A DNA stretch of 64,000 nt from Sabethes cyaneus. Taxonomy: Eukaryota > Arthropoda > Insecta > Diptera > Culicidae. The stretch lies in assembly GCF_943734655.1 (NCBI RefSeq), contig NC_071355.1:14178768-14242767 (forward strand). The letters are read 5' to 3'. The notes below the pieces were generated by a model. It made no database searches and had not been told where the DNA came from. It was given only the letters and a program-made list of their open reading frames with translations. The position numbers were made by a program, and so were the translations under genes. Shown in pieces: positions 11,661 to 23,523 of this stretch; within the stretch, counting starts at the first letter, position 1; each line of letters starts with the position of its first letter.

Positions 11661-11818
11661 CTAACTTTTTCACAGCTATTCACTTTCAAGACATCAAATT
11701 GCACTAGGTTTATCGCGGTCTTAAGAAATGTTACTGAATTGAGGAGGCTTATCACTTTTTCTAACGCACTTCCCTGACTCATAAATAAATAGTTTCGATG
11801 ATCGGTCGTTAACAGATG

Positions 11819-11958
<140 letters not shown>

Positions 11959-12530
11959 GGATGTCATTTCTGGGAAATGCTTACCGGGCGGTTCAAACTT
12001 CGAGTACTCATCATTATCCTTCAATACTGCATCACTATTGGAAACTGAAAGTTCATTTCCGAAACTATCCTCACTCCCGTAAAATTTCAGATAGTCCAGT
12101 ACAGACGTCTTAAACAGTTGAATTGAACGAGCAAGTGAATTAACAAAACAACAACGAATTATAGTCTTGAAAAAACTGACGCAAGTGGATCAAAGCATGC
12201 TGTGACTGTTATGCTTTTATTCCTGCTTATTAAACATGAAATCATGCATTATTCGTTGATTACCATTCTGTTTGACTATCAACTGAGGAGTTCAAATCAT
12301 CTTATTCTAATGTTTCTTCAGAATTTAGCGAAACTTCCTGTTCTGAACGTAGAATTTTTGCGGCTTTTGTAAACTTGGGACCATTGTCGATAGTGAAGGT
12401 ATATACAACTTAAACTTAAAGAATATCCATTATTTTTCGTGCTAGGATATTGCGATCTTCAGTGTTGCGATCCGTTCTCTCAAGCATTGCCAGTGTTCGC
12501 ACCATGATCTTTCCACTAGCAATAAACTGA
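11959..12530. other. AT-rich spacer, nothing recognised
   Basis: No supported gene. It could be the outer part of the transposon-like repeat starting at 12531. Confidence 0.4.
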
Positions 12531-13140
12531 ACTTTTACCACGAATTTCCCCAGAAATAAATTCTTGCAAACTGTCGCCTAAACTTCTAATGTAGATAGGC
12601 ATAACGGCTCTTGTTGACTGTCGAATATTAAGAGCTTTTTCGATTGGTCCCAGCACGTTTCTTACACGTTTCCGAAGAAAAAATTAAGTGGTAAATTACA
12701 CACCGTTTGCATTGAACCAGGTTCGTAATGTAAGGATTTGTGTCTAGCTCGACAGAAGTTTCTGTTTTTTTCGGTGGGGTATCAGTAAGCTTTTTCTTCA
12801 TTAGTCCATGCTCAGCAGCAACTTCTGGATGTTGCCCCATAACATGTCTTTTTAAGTTAAATAGCTGAATCGAACGTTTTCATTTTCACAAATGAATACA
12901 ATGCCACGAACTTGGAAAATACGTTGTCTGCAATTGTAATTTCAGTAACCATCCTTTGAAAAACAATTTGGTCGCCCTCTGTGAGGTAAAAATGGAACAC
13001 TTTGCAGCTCTCTTGGATATGAAATAATGTACTTCAAATATTTTCAAGCTCGCATAAACTTTTGCTCATGTGTCAAGCCTGGTCACGACAGGTTAACCCA
13101 GTAAATAAATAGTTTTAGCCTTTCGCGATAACACAAGAAA
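12531..13140 (-). repeat. old transposon-like repeat, copy 1
   Basis: Aligns by eye with 14766-15640 in the same orientation. Shared words include TTTTTCGATTGGTCCCAG, GTGTCTAGCTCGA and CTGGTCACGAC. On the minus strand both read a short zinc-finger-like stretch (FICENENVRFSYLT, LKRHVMGQHPE), reminiscent of BED or related fingers at the N-terminus of DNA transposases. Frames are broken. The family is not identified. Confidence 0.55.
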
Positions 13141-13189
13141 TATTTGATGGCTAAAAGTACTCAAAAAGCAACGATCCTACTGACTCTAT

Positions 13190-13520
13190 AGCAGCATCTC
13201 CCAGCCGAGATTCGAACATACGACGCACAGTGTTCCGAAAATCAAAAAATCAGAGGGGTTGTGTACAAGACACGACCGCATATATAGGTGACGCAGCACT
13301 ACGTATGTCTCTTTGTAGTGATAGTAGCATGTATTCATGCTTGTAATCATTCGATTCTTTATGTATGTAAAATGGATAGAGTAGGCTCTCGTCCCACATG
13401 TATACGTGCTATATGCAACATATATACATGCTACAGTGCTACATGCGTTGTATGTAACATTTATCGAAGTAGTAACGTTGCACACGTTCAATCCTCAAAA
13501 GATTTCAGAGTTATTTTTAT
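13190..13520. repeat. ACATG/TGTATG word-rich stretch
   Basis: Words such as TGTATGTAA, ACATATATACATGC and ACATGCGTTGTATGTAAC recur in both orientations. ORFs on both strands here are Cys/Tyr-rich by composition only. Confidence 0.4.
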
Positions 13521-13810
13521 GTGCATTTGGAAACAATTTTACGAAATCAAGAACACCAACTATTGCTTGCCTGCTTGCTTCGCCTAGGTTTAATTGTCTC
13601 GCAGTAAAGAATTTGCGATCTGTTGGGACAACGAGCTTGTATCATTTTTTCTGGCACACTTCCCTTACACAGACATCAAATTAAACTAGGTTTAATCACG
13701 ATGTTAAGAAATCTTGTTGAAATGAGGAAACTTCGTCACTTGTTTTGGCTTACTTCCCAAGCACAGATATCAAATTGGCATAGGTTTAGATCATCGTAAA
13801 GAATCTTCCA

Positions 13811-14030
13811 ACCAATCACGAAGCGAGAATTTTGGTAAAACATAGGTTCATTATTTTCAATTTTTTAATAGTTCAACATCAAGAATCCATACTTTTCTTC
13901 GTTTGGGCCAATTCTTAGAAGATTTTCCAATCGATTGGTGTAAGAATATTGAAAATCTTTCGGGAAACCACTAAGCTATTAGCGTTCAAAACCTGACCAC
14001 TTTTCGAGAAAGATTTTTTGGAATGACACC
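13811..14030. repeat. dispersed repeat, copy 2 (with 11101-11345)
   Basis: Second copy of the block described at 11101-11345, again followed by the palindromic GACGTAGTCCTACGTC word (14053-14070). Confidence 0.7.
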
Positions 14031-14134
14031 CTATACCAGCTACCTTCCTGAAAGACGTAGTCCTACGTCAAATGAAGAAAACTTATCCAATTTAATTCTA
14101 ATATGTTCTCTACTATGAACTCAGTTCGAAAACA

Positions 14135-14179
14135 GACACTGAGGAAGCCTGCAAGTCGTAAGCGAAATACGTATCTGTC
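14135..14179 (+). ncRNA. hammerhead-ribozyme-like motif, copy 1
   Basis: In order: GACA (14135-14138), CTGAGGA (14139-14145, fits the CUGANGA core), one extra A, a GCC-type stem II hairpin, GAAA (14164-14167), a tiny palindromic stem III ACGT-centred loop, TATC as the presumed cleavage-site end, and TGTC, which pairs with the opening GACA as stem I. Stem II here has one C-A mismatch that is repaired in the second copy (23254-23298). Hammerheads of this minimal type I form are known from Penelope-like retroelements (Cervera and de la Peña). The extra A before stem II departs from the consensus, so activity is uncertain. Confidence 0.5.
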
Positions 14180-14559
14180 GTGATTAAATGTCAATAGTGG
14201 AATTTTATTTAAAATAAGTTTATACTTTTCTTTAATTTCTGGTTTCGTATTCTACTAAGATGCTCCAAAAACTTCTATCAACGATGGTGTAGGGTAATTT
14301 ATGTATTTCAAATAAGCGTTACGCATACGCTGTGTTGGACATTTCCATTAGATTTTGCCAAAAATGTCCAAAATATCATAAATCACCATACATATATTTT
14401 TTTGAAACGATGGTTCTACAATTGATGAAGGGACTATAGGGGAAAGAAATGAAAATTTTTTGGTGAAGGAGGGGGAAGAGCGGAAAGGAAGGGGGGGGGG
14501 TATTGGTAGCTATGCTTGACAAGTAGTCATTTTGACTCCTACCTTTTGTCCAATGCTGG

Positions 14560-14720
14560 AAGGTGCATGAGTCGAACCAAGCTGTAATCTGAGATTATAA
14601 CCGGATTCGAACCCACAACACCCTCCAGGGCATTCCAAGGTCAAGACTAAAAAATCTTGAGATTAGTCTATCACCATACATAGTTAAACCACCTACCAAG
14701 AAGTTTACTGACCCGTTTTA
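14560..14720 (-). repeat. possible SINE-like fragment with Pol III B box
   Basis: The minus strand carries GGGTTCGAATCC near 14604-14616, a perfect match to the Pol III B-box consensus GGTTCGANNCC. No convincing A box at the right spacing and no cloverleaf could be drawn, so this is not a tRNA gene. The adjoining AATCTCAAG-TTTTTAGTCTTGACC words recur near 44728-44756. Confidence 0.35.
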
Positions 14721-14765
14721 CTGACGGGACGTTTATGTCGAGGATTGAACGTCGTTTGCGTTTGC

Positions 14766-15640
14766 AAGTTTACTACGAATTTCGCCAAAATAAATTCTTC
14801 TAAACTGGTGCTTAAACTTTTACTGCATAGGAATAACTGCCGTTGACTGTTGAATATAAAGTGTTTTTTCGATTGGTCCCAGGACGTTTCTTACACATGT
14901 TTTCGAAAAGAAAAGAAGTTAAGCGGTAGATTACACTCTGTTGCCCATTGAACCACGGTTTGTAATATATTGATTTGTGTCTAGCTCGATGGATGTTTCT
15001 TCTTTTTTTGGAGGGATATCAGTGGGAGGTTCTTTCATTAAACCATGCTCAGCAGAAACTACCGAATGTTGCCCCATAACATATCTTTTTAAGCTATATA
15101 CCTAAACTCCTTTCTTTTTTTCTTCCAAGTCATGCACTTACCACTGTTTTATGACATGCACAATCGGTTTACGATTATTCACAAAAGTTTTACGAAAAAT
15201 TTATCAGTATTGTACCTTTTCATTTTCACAAATGTATACAATACCGCGAACTTTTTAAATATGTTGTCCGCAATTGTAAACAATTCGCGCTGGAGCGAGC
15301 ATGTTTTCATGGCAATTTCATTGAATCTATTTCCCACGATGCAGTACACTGCCAGCTCTCTTATAGATTCAACATCAAACAACGAGTTGTGTATTTTTTG
15401 GCCGAAGCGTACATCGAATACTCGAATCACAGTAACTATTCTTTGAAACACACTTTAGCCGCTCTCTGTGAGGTAGAAATGGAACCCTTCGCAGTTCTCT
15501 TGGATATGAAAAAAATGCACTTGAAATATTCTTAAGCTCGCATCTAGGCTCTTGCGAGCCTGGTCACGACGGGTTAATCCACTAAAATTAAATAGTGTTA
15601 ACTTTTCGTGAAAACGGAAAATATTTGACAGTTTAAATAC
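14766..15640 (-). repeat. old transposon-like repeat, copy 2
   Basis: Second copy of 12531-13140, slightly longer. A minus-strand frame (15451-15179) reads RELAVYCIVGNRFNEIAMKTCSLQ and similar. No known family was recognised. Divergence from copy 1 and stops in both argue for an inactive element. Confidence 0.5.
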
Positions 15641-16480
15641 AGTACCCGTTTACACTAAATTATGGCAATGAAAAATTTCGTAGCTTTAGCAGCACTGCCA
15701 CTCAATAACCAAGCCAGCACCCCGAAAATTTTAGCAAGAATGCATTGAGCACAAGTTTTGTTTTTACTTTAAGATCTAAAGTTGAGTGTTGAAAAATTGA
15801 AGTCCATCTCAAACGCTGCAAATGGCAGCAATTTTGTTCGATAGGCACTGTGACGGTTTGATTACTAGATTGTTTGCACTGATGGTCTACTTCGATCTTC
15901 TTTTTGAGAAAAAGTCGCGCGGCGTCTGTCTACTTCGAGTTTGCTCTGCGACTGCGACCGACTGGAATTCTTAGGTACATGATTCCTTCCATCTACCCAC
16001 TTCTCCTGCTCAGATCGTAATCGTAAGATCGTAAAGCGGAAAAGTCAATAAACTCCAGCGTCAGAAATAGGGATAAATTAATATTAATTTATAATATTTC
16101 GACTACTAACTTTTGCAAGCAAGATGCTCGTTCACTGCCAACCAATTCAAGAAGATAAACCTACTTTGCTCCCAATTTTTAAGTTCTATGCTACATTTAC
16201 TAAAGAGGCACTCCTACTTAATATAACTATTCCCTTATCAGTGATGCAGATATCGCAATGACAGTGAATATTGATACTACGGTGGCAATGTTATCAATTC
16301 AACGGAATAAAAATTAAACTTTTTGATGTTTGTTTGCTCGTCATGGAACCAGGCAGAAGCGCGTAACACTCATCCAAGCAATTTAACGGATTTTTAAGTT
16401 TTTTCTTCAGCATCCTACATGTTTTCGCACTTCAACACCCATCCCGAACCGTCAATATTTCTACTCGTTAGTGCCTGATA
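15641..16480. other. AT-rich spacer upstream of GC island
   Basis: No gene recognised. A short AT palindrome lies near 16078-16100. Confidence 0.4.
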
Positions 16481-17640
16481 CACTAACCGAATCGACCAGG
16501 GCCCTGACCACACACGCGCAATCGCCGGCCGGTCGGAAGTGTTCCGCTTGTGCTGTTCTTTCGTGAGCGCGCTTGTTCGCAGCTGTCTGGTTATTTATAC
16601 CTACCTACCAACTTACCTACCTTGGAAGCCGCAGCAGGCCATCGTCGGTCGGTCGCACCGCAACTGCTGCGTGCGCTCCCGCAGCTCCCACCGCACCGCA
16701 CCCACCACCATCCCAGGCGAGTGAGCGAGCGGAGCGCCAACAACCCAAACAACGAAGGAAGACGCTTCCACATTCAGCCTCTGGGCAGCGCAAGGTCGTT
16801 CGGCGAGCGAGTTTCTCCCACGAAGTTCTCCGTTCCTGTGATGCACGCTGAAATTTTTGAAGAAAATGTAGAAAACTGAAACAGCATAATTACGCAACGG
16901 TTACTATGATTTTTTTTTTTATTTGCGTGTTCCGTCATTTGTTGTGCGAAAGTTTTTGGAATTTATGAGAAACTGTCATTGCTGGCACGACAGCTGTTTC
17001 GTTTCGTTTGGTTCGCACCGTGATTTGTTTTGTTTCGGTACGTTTTGTGGCACCTCGGGATTCAGTCGGATTTGAAGGGGATAATCCACAGTCGAGCTCC
17101 ACCTACCAGGCAAACTGCAGTCTAGACCGCAGGGAGACAGCTACGTTCGTTCCTTATTTTTCTCGAGATTTCGTAAATCGCCCCCAGTTAGCAGCAGACC
17201 ATGGCTGGCAGGAGGATGCTCCAACGTTTCGCGGCATAACAGATAGGGACGACCGGTGTCAGGTTTTTAGCAACTCCGCCAAGACAGTGTGTTCCGCAAG
17301 TCTGGTGCGGTTTTTCACCTCACGCGGCTACCAAACGGCCATACCGAATGGGAGGTTTCAACCGGGCAGCCATGTGCAGTGGGGCAGATTTCCACCTCAC
17401 GTGGAATCACGATCCCCACCAATGCCATTTCTCCTACTGCTTTCACTCGATACCTAACAGCAGAGCAACGATTTTCTTCGCGATTTTCTTTTTCCTCCGA
17501 GACCGAAATCAGTTGGAACTGGTGCCACTACTGCACTGGTGGAAAACCTTGGGAATGTTATTAGAGCCTAGTCGCCGTAGGAGAGCGAAATAGTGAGAGT
17601 TGGGTTGGTCCGAGTTTACGCGGCTGTACAACACACCGTC
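16481..17640. other. GC-rich island upstream of a protease gene
   Basis: GC-rich with many CG dinucleotides and overlapping ORFs on several frames (149 codons at 17008-17457, 109 at 16550-16879), none with a recognisable domain. The ORFs overlap each other and read as low-complexity Arg/Ser/Pro-rich text, as expected of non-coding GC-rich DNA. It ends about 120 bp before the TATA box of the serine protease gene, so part may be upstream regulatory DNA. Confidence 0.4.
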
Positions 17641-17757
17641 GTCTATTGGTTCAAAGCCGAACCGTACGGTATTCCAGCGGGATCCATAACACCTAGCTGT
17701 GATAAATGGGACGATGCAGCAGTGCAGTACTGGTTCTGGCTCCAGGTTTGCATAGCT

Positions 17758-17765
17758 TATAAATA
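17758..17765 (+). promoter_or_regulatory. TATA box of chymotrypsin-like gene
   Basis: TATAAATA, with GCAGTT about 31 bases downstream (17789-17794), close to the arthropod initiator. The ATG follows at 17855, giving a short 5' leader. Confidence 0.75.
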
Positions 17766-17854
17766 GGACTCGATGCAGCTCTAACGGAGCAGTTTAGCGT
17801 AAACTATTCAAAGTACTTGGTAGTGAGACACACGGCAGAGAAGGTTCCACGGGA

Positions 17855-18807
17855 ATGACACCGTTCGCGAAAACCGTTATATTATTTGTTGCATGTTGCA
17901 TGCGATGGAATGGTAAGCATTAATCTGAATAAGAACAGAAGTCAGAAAGCTTAACGTGAATATTGCAGCACATGCCGATACGAACAAAACGACGGTCGAT
18001 GACAAAATCATTGGCGGAACGGTGGCTAAGCGTCACGAGTTCCCATATCAAATATCCCTTCAGTGGAATCTCGGCCCGAACATATCTCGATCTCCGATTC
18101 ATTTCTGTGGTGGGTCACTGTTGAACCGAAACTGGGTGCTAACGGCCGCTCACTGCCGGGTTCGATACACGAAACGTGGCTGGATCGAAGTGGTTGCCGG
18201 AGAATATGACACTACCCGGTACGAAAGCAGCGAGCAACGTAGGAAGGCTGCAAAATACGTCACTCATCGGAGCTACTGCGGTGGTGTTTGTCCCTTCGAT
18301 ATTGGTATAATTCAAGTTAATAAACCTTTCGAGTTGAATGAAATGGTTGCACCAATTGCTTTGCCGAAACAATACGAGCAGTTCACCGGCGATTGCATCG
18401 CCACCGGATGGGGCTCGACGTCCACAACGGAACGACCGATGTATCCGGATAAACTGAGAGTAAATCAAATCCCAAAAACTGGAACTGGGAACATTAAACT
18501 TGTTTGAATTGTATTTTAGAAAGCAACCCTACCGATAGTGGACTTTAAAACGTGCTACAAGTTTTGGTTCGAGGAAGGTAACCCGGATGCTCTTTCGAAT
18601 ACCTGTGCCGGACCGGAGGATGGCTCGCGCAGCGTGTGTTCTGGCGATTCCGGTGGCCCACTGGCGAAGTTCGATAGCAAGCGCGAAAAGCCGGTACTGG
18701 TTGGTGTTGCTTCTTGGGGTGCGATCCCGTGCGGTATGGAACAGAAACCGGCGGTTTTCACTACCGTAGCGACCTACGTCGATTGGATTAAGGAGAACAT
18801 GAGATGA
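17855..18807 (+). CDS. secreted chymotrypsin-like serine protease
   Basis: Three exons are predicted: 17855-17912, 17969-18459 and 18520-18807, with GT-AG introns of 56 and 60 bp, giving 278 residues. Residues 1-22 form a signal peptide (hydrophobic VILFVACC core). A short propeptide ends at Lys32 before the activated N-terminus IIGG (33-36). The catalytic triad is complete: His81 in TAAHC, Asp130 in FDIGII, Ser227 in GDSGGP. The residue six before Ser227 is Ser (position 189 in chymotrypsin numbering), with Gly216 and Ala226, which points to chymotrypsin- or elastase-like specificity and not trypsin. Joining exons gives the family sequence DKLR-KATLPIVDFKTC, which supports the splice sites. 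Secreted, probably digestive or haemolymph. No CLIP domain is present. Confidence 0.93.
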
Positions 18808-18903
18808 GCTCGGTAGAAACGATAGGATCTTGTTTTTGTCTATAGTTTAAGACTATGCTATTTATTGACTATTAACAAATTGTTGTATGTTATTTTCAAA
18901 TAG

Positions 18904-18909
18904 AATAAA
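18904..18909 (+). promoter_or_regulatory. polyadenylation signal of the protease gene
   Basis: AATAAA, 97 bases after the stop codon, followed by T-rich sequence. Confidence 0.7.
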
Positions 18910-18969
18910 ATTTTTTAGTTTTTCATTACAAAAACGTGTACAATATTTTGATATATTTTTTGATTGAAT

Positions 18970-19330
18970 TGAAGGACTTTTGACTTTCGACTTTTAATTT
19001 TTGATTTATGACAGACGTTATTCTACATTTGACTTCAATTTTCAACTTCCGACTTTATATTTGACTTTTGATTTTTCACTTTCGACTTGAAAGTTTGGAC
19101 CTTCAGCCTTGCAGTTTGAACTTTGAACTTCGGGTTTGATTATGTTTTAATTTTTTACGATCGACTTGTGAGCTTTGACTTTTGATTTTAAACCTTTGAT
19201 TATCAGTTTTCGACTTTCGATTTTTTTCTTTAAACTTCCGGCTTTTGACTTTCGACTTTGTACTTATGATTTTTATTGTTGAGTTTTGACTGTCGACTAT
19301 TGACAGTTTCAAACGTACTTTCAGTTTTTA
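18970..19330. repeat. GACTTTTGA-type degenerate array
   Basis: Short words such as GACTTTTGACTTTCGAC and TTTGACTTTTGATTT recur with a period of about 7-12 bases. Low-complexity satellite-like DNA; similar drifting arrays lie at 28610-29770 and 33230-33620. Confidence 0.75.
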
Positions 19331-19399
19331 TATATTTCAATTGCCACATTTTGCACCTTTTCAGCCTATACGAGCACAAAATGTGCCATTTTTTACACT

Positions 19400-19680
19400 A
19401 AATCTGCCAATAACTTAGTCCGAGTTGAAGACACAGGTTCGCGGTCTTCTGCAAAATGAAGTATTTTTATGATATTCACATTTCTGTAGAACATTGTTGT
19501 AGTCTAAATTGTATAGTTTTAAAAATATTCTGATAAAATTGATTTTTAGGGGTCTGTCAAATATGACGCCTAATATCCCAAAAACTGTGATTTTTAGAAA
19601 AATGGTATCTTCAGCAAATATTTTTGCAATAACATTATCTACAACTTTTCCGAAGAAACCATAGCTCTATATCATAAAAC
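19400..19680. repeat. dispersed repeat with GGCAAAGTT-type palindrome
   Basis: Words such as CGGTCTTCTGCAAAA, TCTGTAGAACATT and ACAACTTTTCCGAAGAAACC match the modules at 29780-31660 and 62640-63400. Probably a partial copy of that superfamily of foldback elements, lying directly before the GACA array. Confidence 0.55.
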
Positions 19681-19688
19681 AAAACAAA

Positions 19689-21098
<1,410 letters not shown>

Positions 21099-22640
21099 TC
21101 AACCGCTGATACAAAATACTACAGCGCGAGTAACGGAGGGTTAATGACTGCTAATTTCCCCTTAAACGTATAGTTTTGGGTGTTAAATTGGGATCTGAAA
21201 ACTGCAGGAATTCATACATTACGCAGAGCACCCTAGATTACCACGTGCGACGGACACAATTTGACACGTATGAAAAACGACAACAGCGACAACAATGTTT
21301 TTAAACTTTTGCTTGCATGCATTATTCTGCAAAAGTCAAGCTGCTTAAGTTGTAACTGGGTTTTTGTGAATTGGCCCAATTACGGGAATAAAACAATGTT
21401 TAATCCCAGTATCTTTGTTTTATTTAGGGTCTATTGTGAAACACCCCCTCTTGTGTGTAGCACTCGATAGCGTCGGCAGAGCTATGAGGTTAGGGCGGGT
21501 CTGTAACGAAACAAAAGAGGGATCGGTGAACCTATGTTCAGCCAATAATGCACCCCTAATGGGTGTATCCGACCACCTATCATACCTTCCGCAAAGCCAG
21601 AGGCTCGGATCACAGAACGGGTCAGACTCACCTTCTCCACCAATCCCGTTGGCTCAGGACACCTCGCGATGGACACTGCTCCGGTTCCTGGGCAACGCGG
21701 CTCCTTGGCGGTTATCTGTGGCCGTTCCCCCACGGGTTCTTCTGGGTGGTTGGAATAACGGATGCGGTCAACGACGACCAGTGCAGCGTCCTTTTGGCAC
21801 TCGCGGAACCTTTATAATAAAAGAACGGAAAGATTTATTTCCGTACTTCCGTCTTGACTCGCTCACAGTCCACTTCAGAATTAAAAGTCTCGGCAATGGC
21901 GTCCTACGGGTTTCCTTAATATGGCGGAAATATTCTTCGCATCGTCAACTGACGTGTGTGTTTATGCTGGGGGGCGAAAAGCTCACAGAGAGCGTTAAAC
22001 CTGCAGTTGTTGAACGGGATGGGGGTTGATTGATGGGCGGTAGGTTCGATATAGGATAGGATGGGATCGTGATCGGAGGTTTTAGTTTGTCGTCTCCGAC
22101 TCTGTTCACACTTGCCTTGTCTCCACTTTCAGTGATCCGGATTTTAGGAAACACCGGTCGGGGTGGTTACTAGGCTAGTGATAGTTCAGCCGATTCCCAT
22201 CTCTTGGAATCGTTACAAAGTTTATCCGCAAGTAGCAACTCTTGAACTAGTGGAAATGGAAAGAATGCTTTTTTACTCGGTTCAGCACGCTCCACACCTT
22301 CCAGTGGAACCAGTGAAACACTGTATGTTTTGGCTGTAGCACAACTTGGTTTGTGTTTGTCTTGAAATCATTTCTCACAATCCGCAAAATTTCATGGTCA
22401 ATCGCTGACGCCACCTGCTCATACTGCCTTTCTCAAAGCCACGTTAAAAATATCCGCGAGTGCTTCCGAAGAATATATTTTAGACCTAGAGAAACACGAG
22501 AAGTCTGTTTCGTTGTTGTTTTCCATAAGCGTCAGACCGAGACCGTACCCGTCGCACGCGGTGATCTAGTGTGCTTTGAACTATGTATGAATTCGTGCAG
22601 TTTTCAGATACTAATTCAATACACAACACGATTCGTTTAA
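21099..22640. other. mixed region, possible LTR remnant
   Basis: 21430-22150 is GC-rich, holds a 204-codon ORF without a recognisable domain, and contains ATAATAAAAG near 21817, which could be an LTR poly(A) signal. I could not define TG...CA ends with a target duplication. 22150-22640 shows nothing clear. Confidence 0.3.
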
Positions 22641-22741
22641 GGTGAACCGGTACTGAATCCCAACATGGCCGAAAAAATGGTGTCCATGTGAGTATACGGG
22701 TGCCATCGATCCGGCCATGTTGGATTCAGAACCGTTTCACC
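22641..22741. mobile_element. piggyBac-like MITE, 101 bp
   Basis: Almost the whole element is a hairpin. It starts GGTGAACCGG-ACTGAATCC and ends with the inverse, with AACATGGCCG arms meeting near the centre. TTAA flanks both sides (22637-22640 and 22742-22745), the piggyBac target. Confidence 0.75.
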
Positions 22742-22820
22742 TTAACATTAAATTGCAACGAAATAAAAAGAGAACAGTTTCACGCCAAGGAACGAAATGT
22801 AGTACCAAAGCTTCAATTTA

Positions 22821-23417
22821 GGCCATTGCAAAGCATTTTCAAAGTTTTTGTCACCCCCCCTTGGAAATTGGCTTGAAAAATCTGGGGGCAAAAAAATAAT
22901 TTATAGGATATGAGTTAATTTTTTTTATAAAATCAATTGTCTGTGGGCTCTACGGCCTGAAAAACTCGAAAAATGAGTGTTCGAGTTGAGTTAACGCTTC
23001 TAGCACGAAATAGAAATGGAAGTTCAAACAGTGGAATTTCCGAAACTCGGCCAAAAAAAATTTCTTTCGTTTTTGTCTTTTTGTTCGTAGATTTTTGCAT
23101 GAAAAATAATAACGTATTTGTTAAAAGCAAGAATAGATTTGGTTTTCACGTTTAAACTTTAAGCAAAAATGCATAAAATCCATATTTTTTACCTAAAAAT
23201 AAAAAATAAGAAAACTTATCCAATTTAATTCTACTATGTGTATTTTATTCAATGACAGATACGTATTTCGCCTACGACTTGCAGGCTTCCTCAGTGTCTG
23301 TTTTCGAACTCGAACTATTTTTTTGCTCGATTGAAAATTCTCTTTGTTTTTTTTGCCCCCCACTTCAGTGGCCCAACACCGGAAGGACAAAAACTTTTTT
23401 AAATATTTGTAATGGCC
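22821..23417. mobile_element. PIF/Harbinger-like MITE, copy A
   Basis: Terminal inverted repeat GGCCATTGCAAA...TTTGTAATGGCC, flanked by TTA on both sides (22818-22820 and 23418-23420). A 3-bp TWA duplication with GGCC ends suggests PIF/Harbinger. Shared internal words with copies at 53245, 61930 and 62463 include CAATTGTCTGTGGGCTCTA and GGCCCAACACCGGAAGG. It is interrupted at about 23205-23320 by a repeat carrying a hammerhead-like motif. Confidence 0.75.
23254..23298 (-). ncRNA. hammerhead-ribozyme-like motif, copy 2
   Basis: On the minus strand: GACA (23298-23295), CTGAGGA (23294-23288), one extra A, a perfect GCCT/AGGC stem II (23286-23283 with 23273-23270), GAAA (23269-23266), a short palindromic stem III, then TATC and TGTC (23257-23254) pairing with the opening GACA. 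It is identical to copy 1 except that stem II is fully paired. The nearby word ACTTATCCAATTTAATTCT occurs on opposite sides of the motif in the two copies, as expected for a larger element with inverted ends. Confidence 0.5.
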
Positions 23418-23523
23418 TTAGTAGATAAAAGTAAAAAAAATTATCACGCGTTTTTAGGAGAAATTTTAATAAGCTAAATGTTGTAAATAAGAAATAATTG
23501 CTTTTTTAACTGGATTGAGAATA

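Noticed and set aside
14560..14720. tRNA gene on the minus strand
   Set aside because: Only a B box fits; no acceptor stem, anticodon arm or A box could be drawn.
17008..17457. 149-codon ORF just upstream of the protease gene
   Set aside because: No recognised domain, overlapping ORFs in other frames, and no splice link to the protease gene.
21415..22029. 204-codon ORF, possible retroelement or host gene
   Set aside because: No family recognised; the region looks LTR-like but ends and duplication could not be defined.
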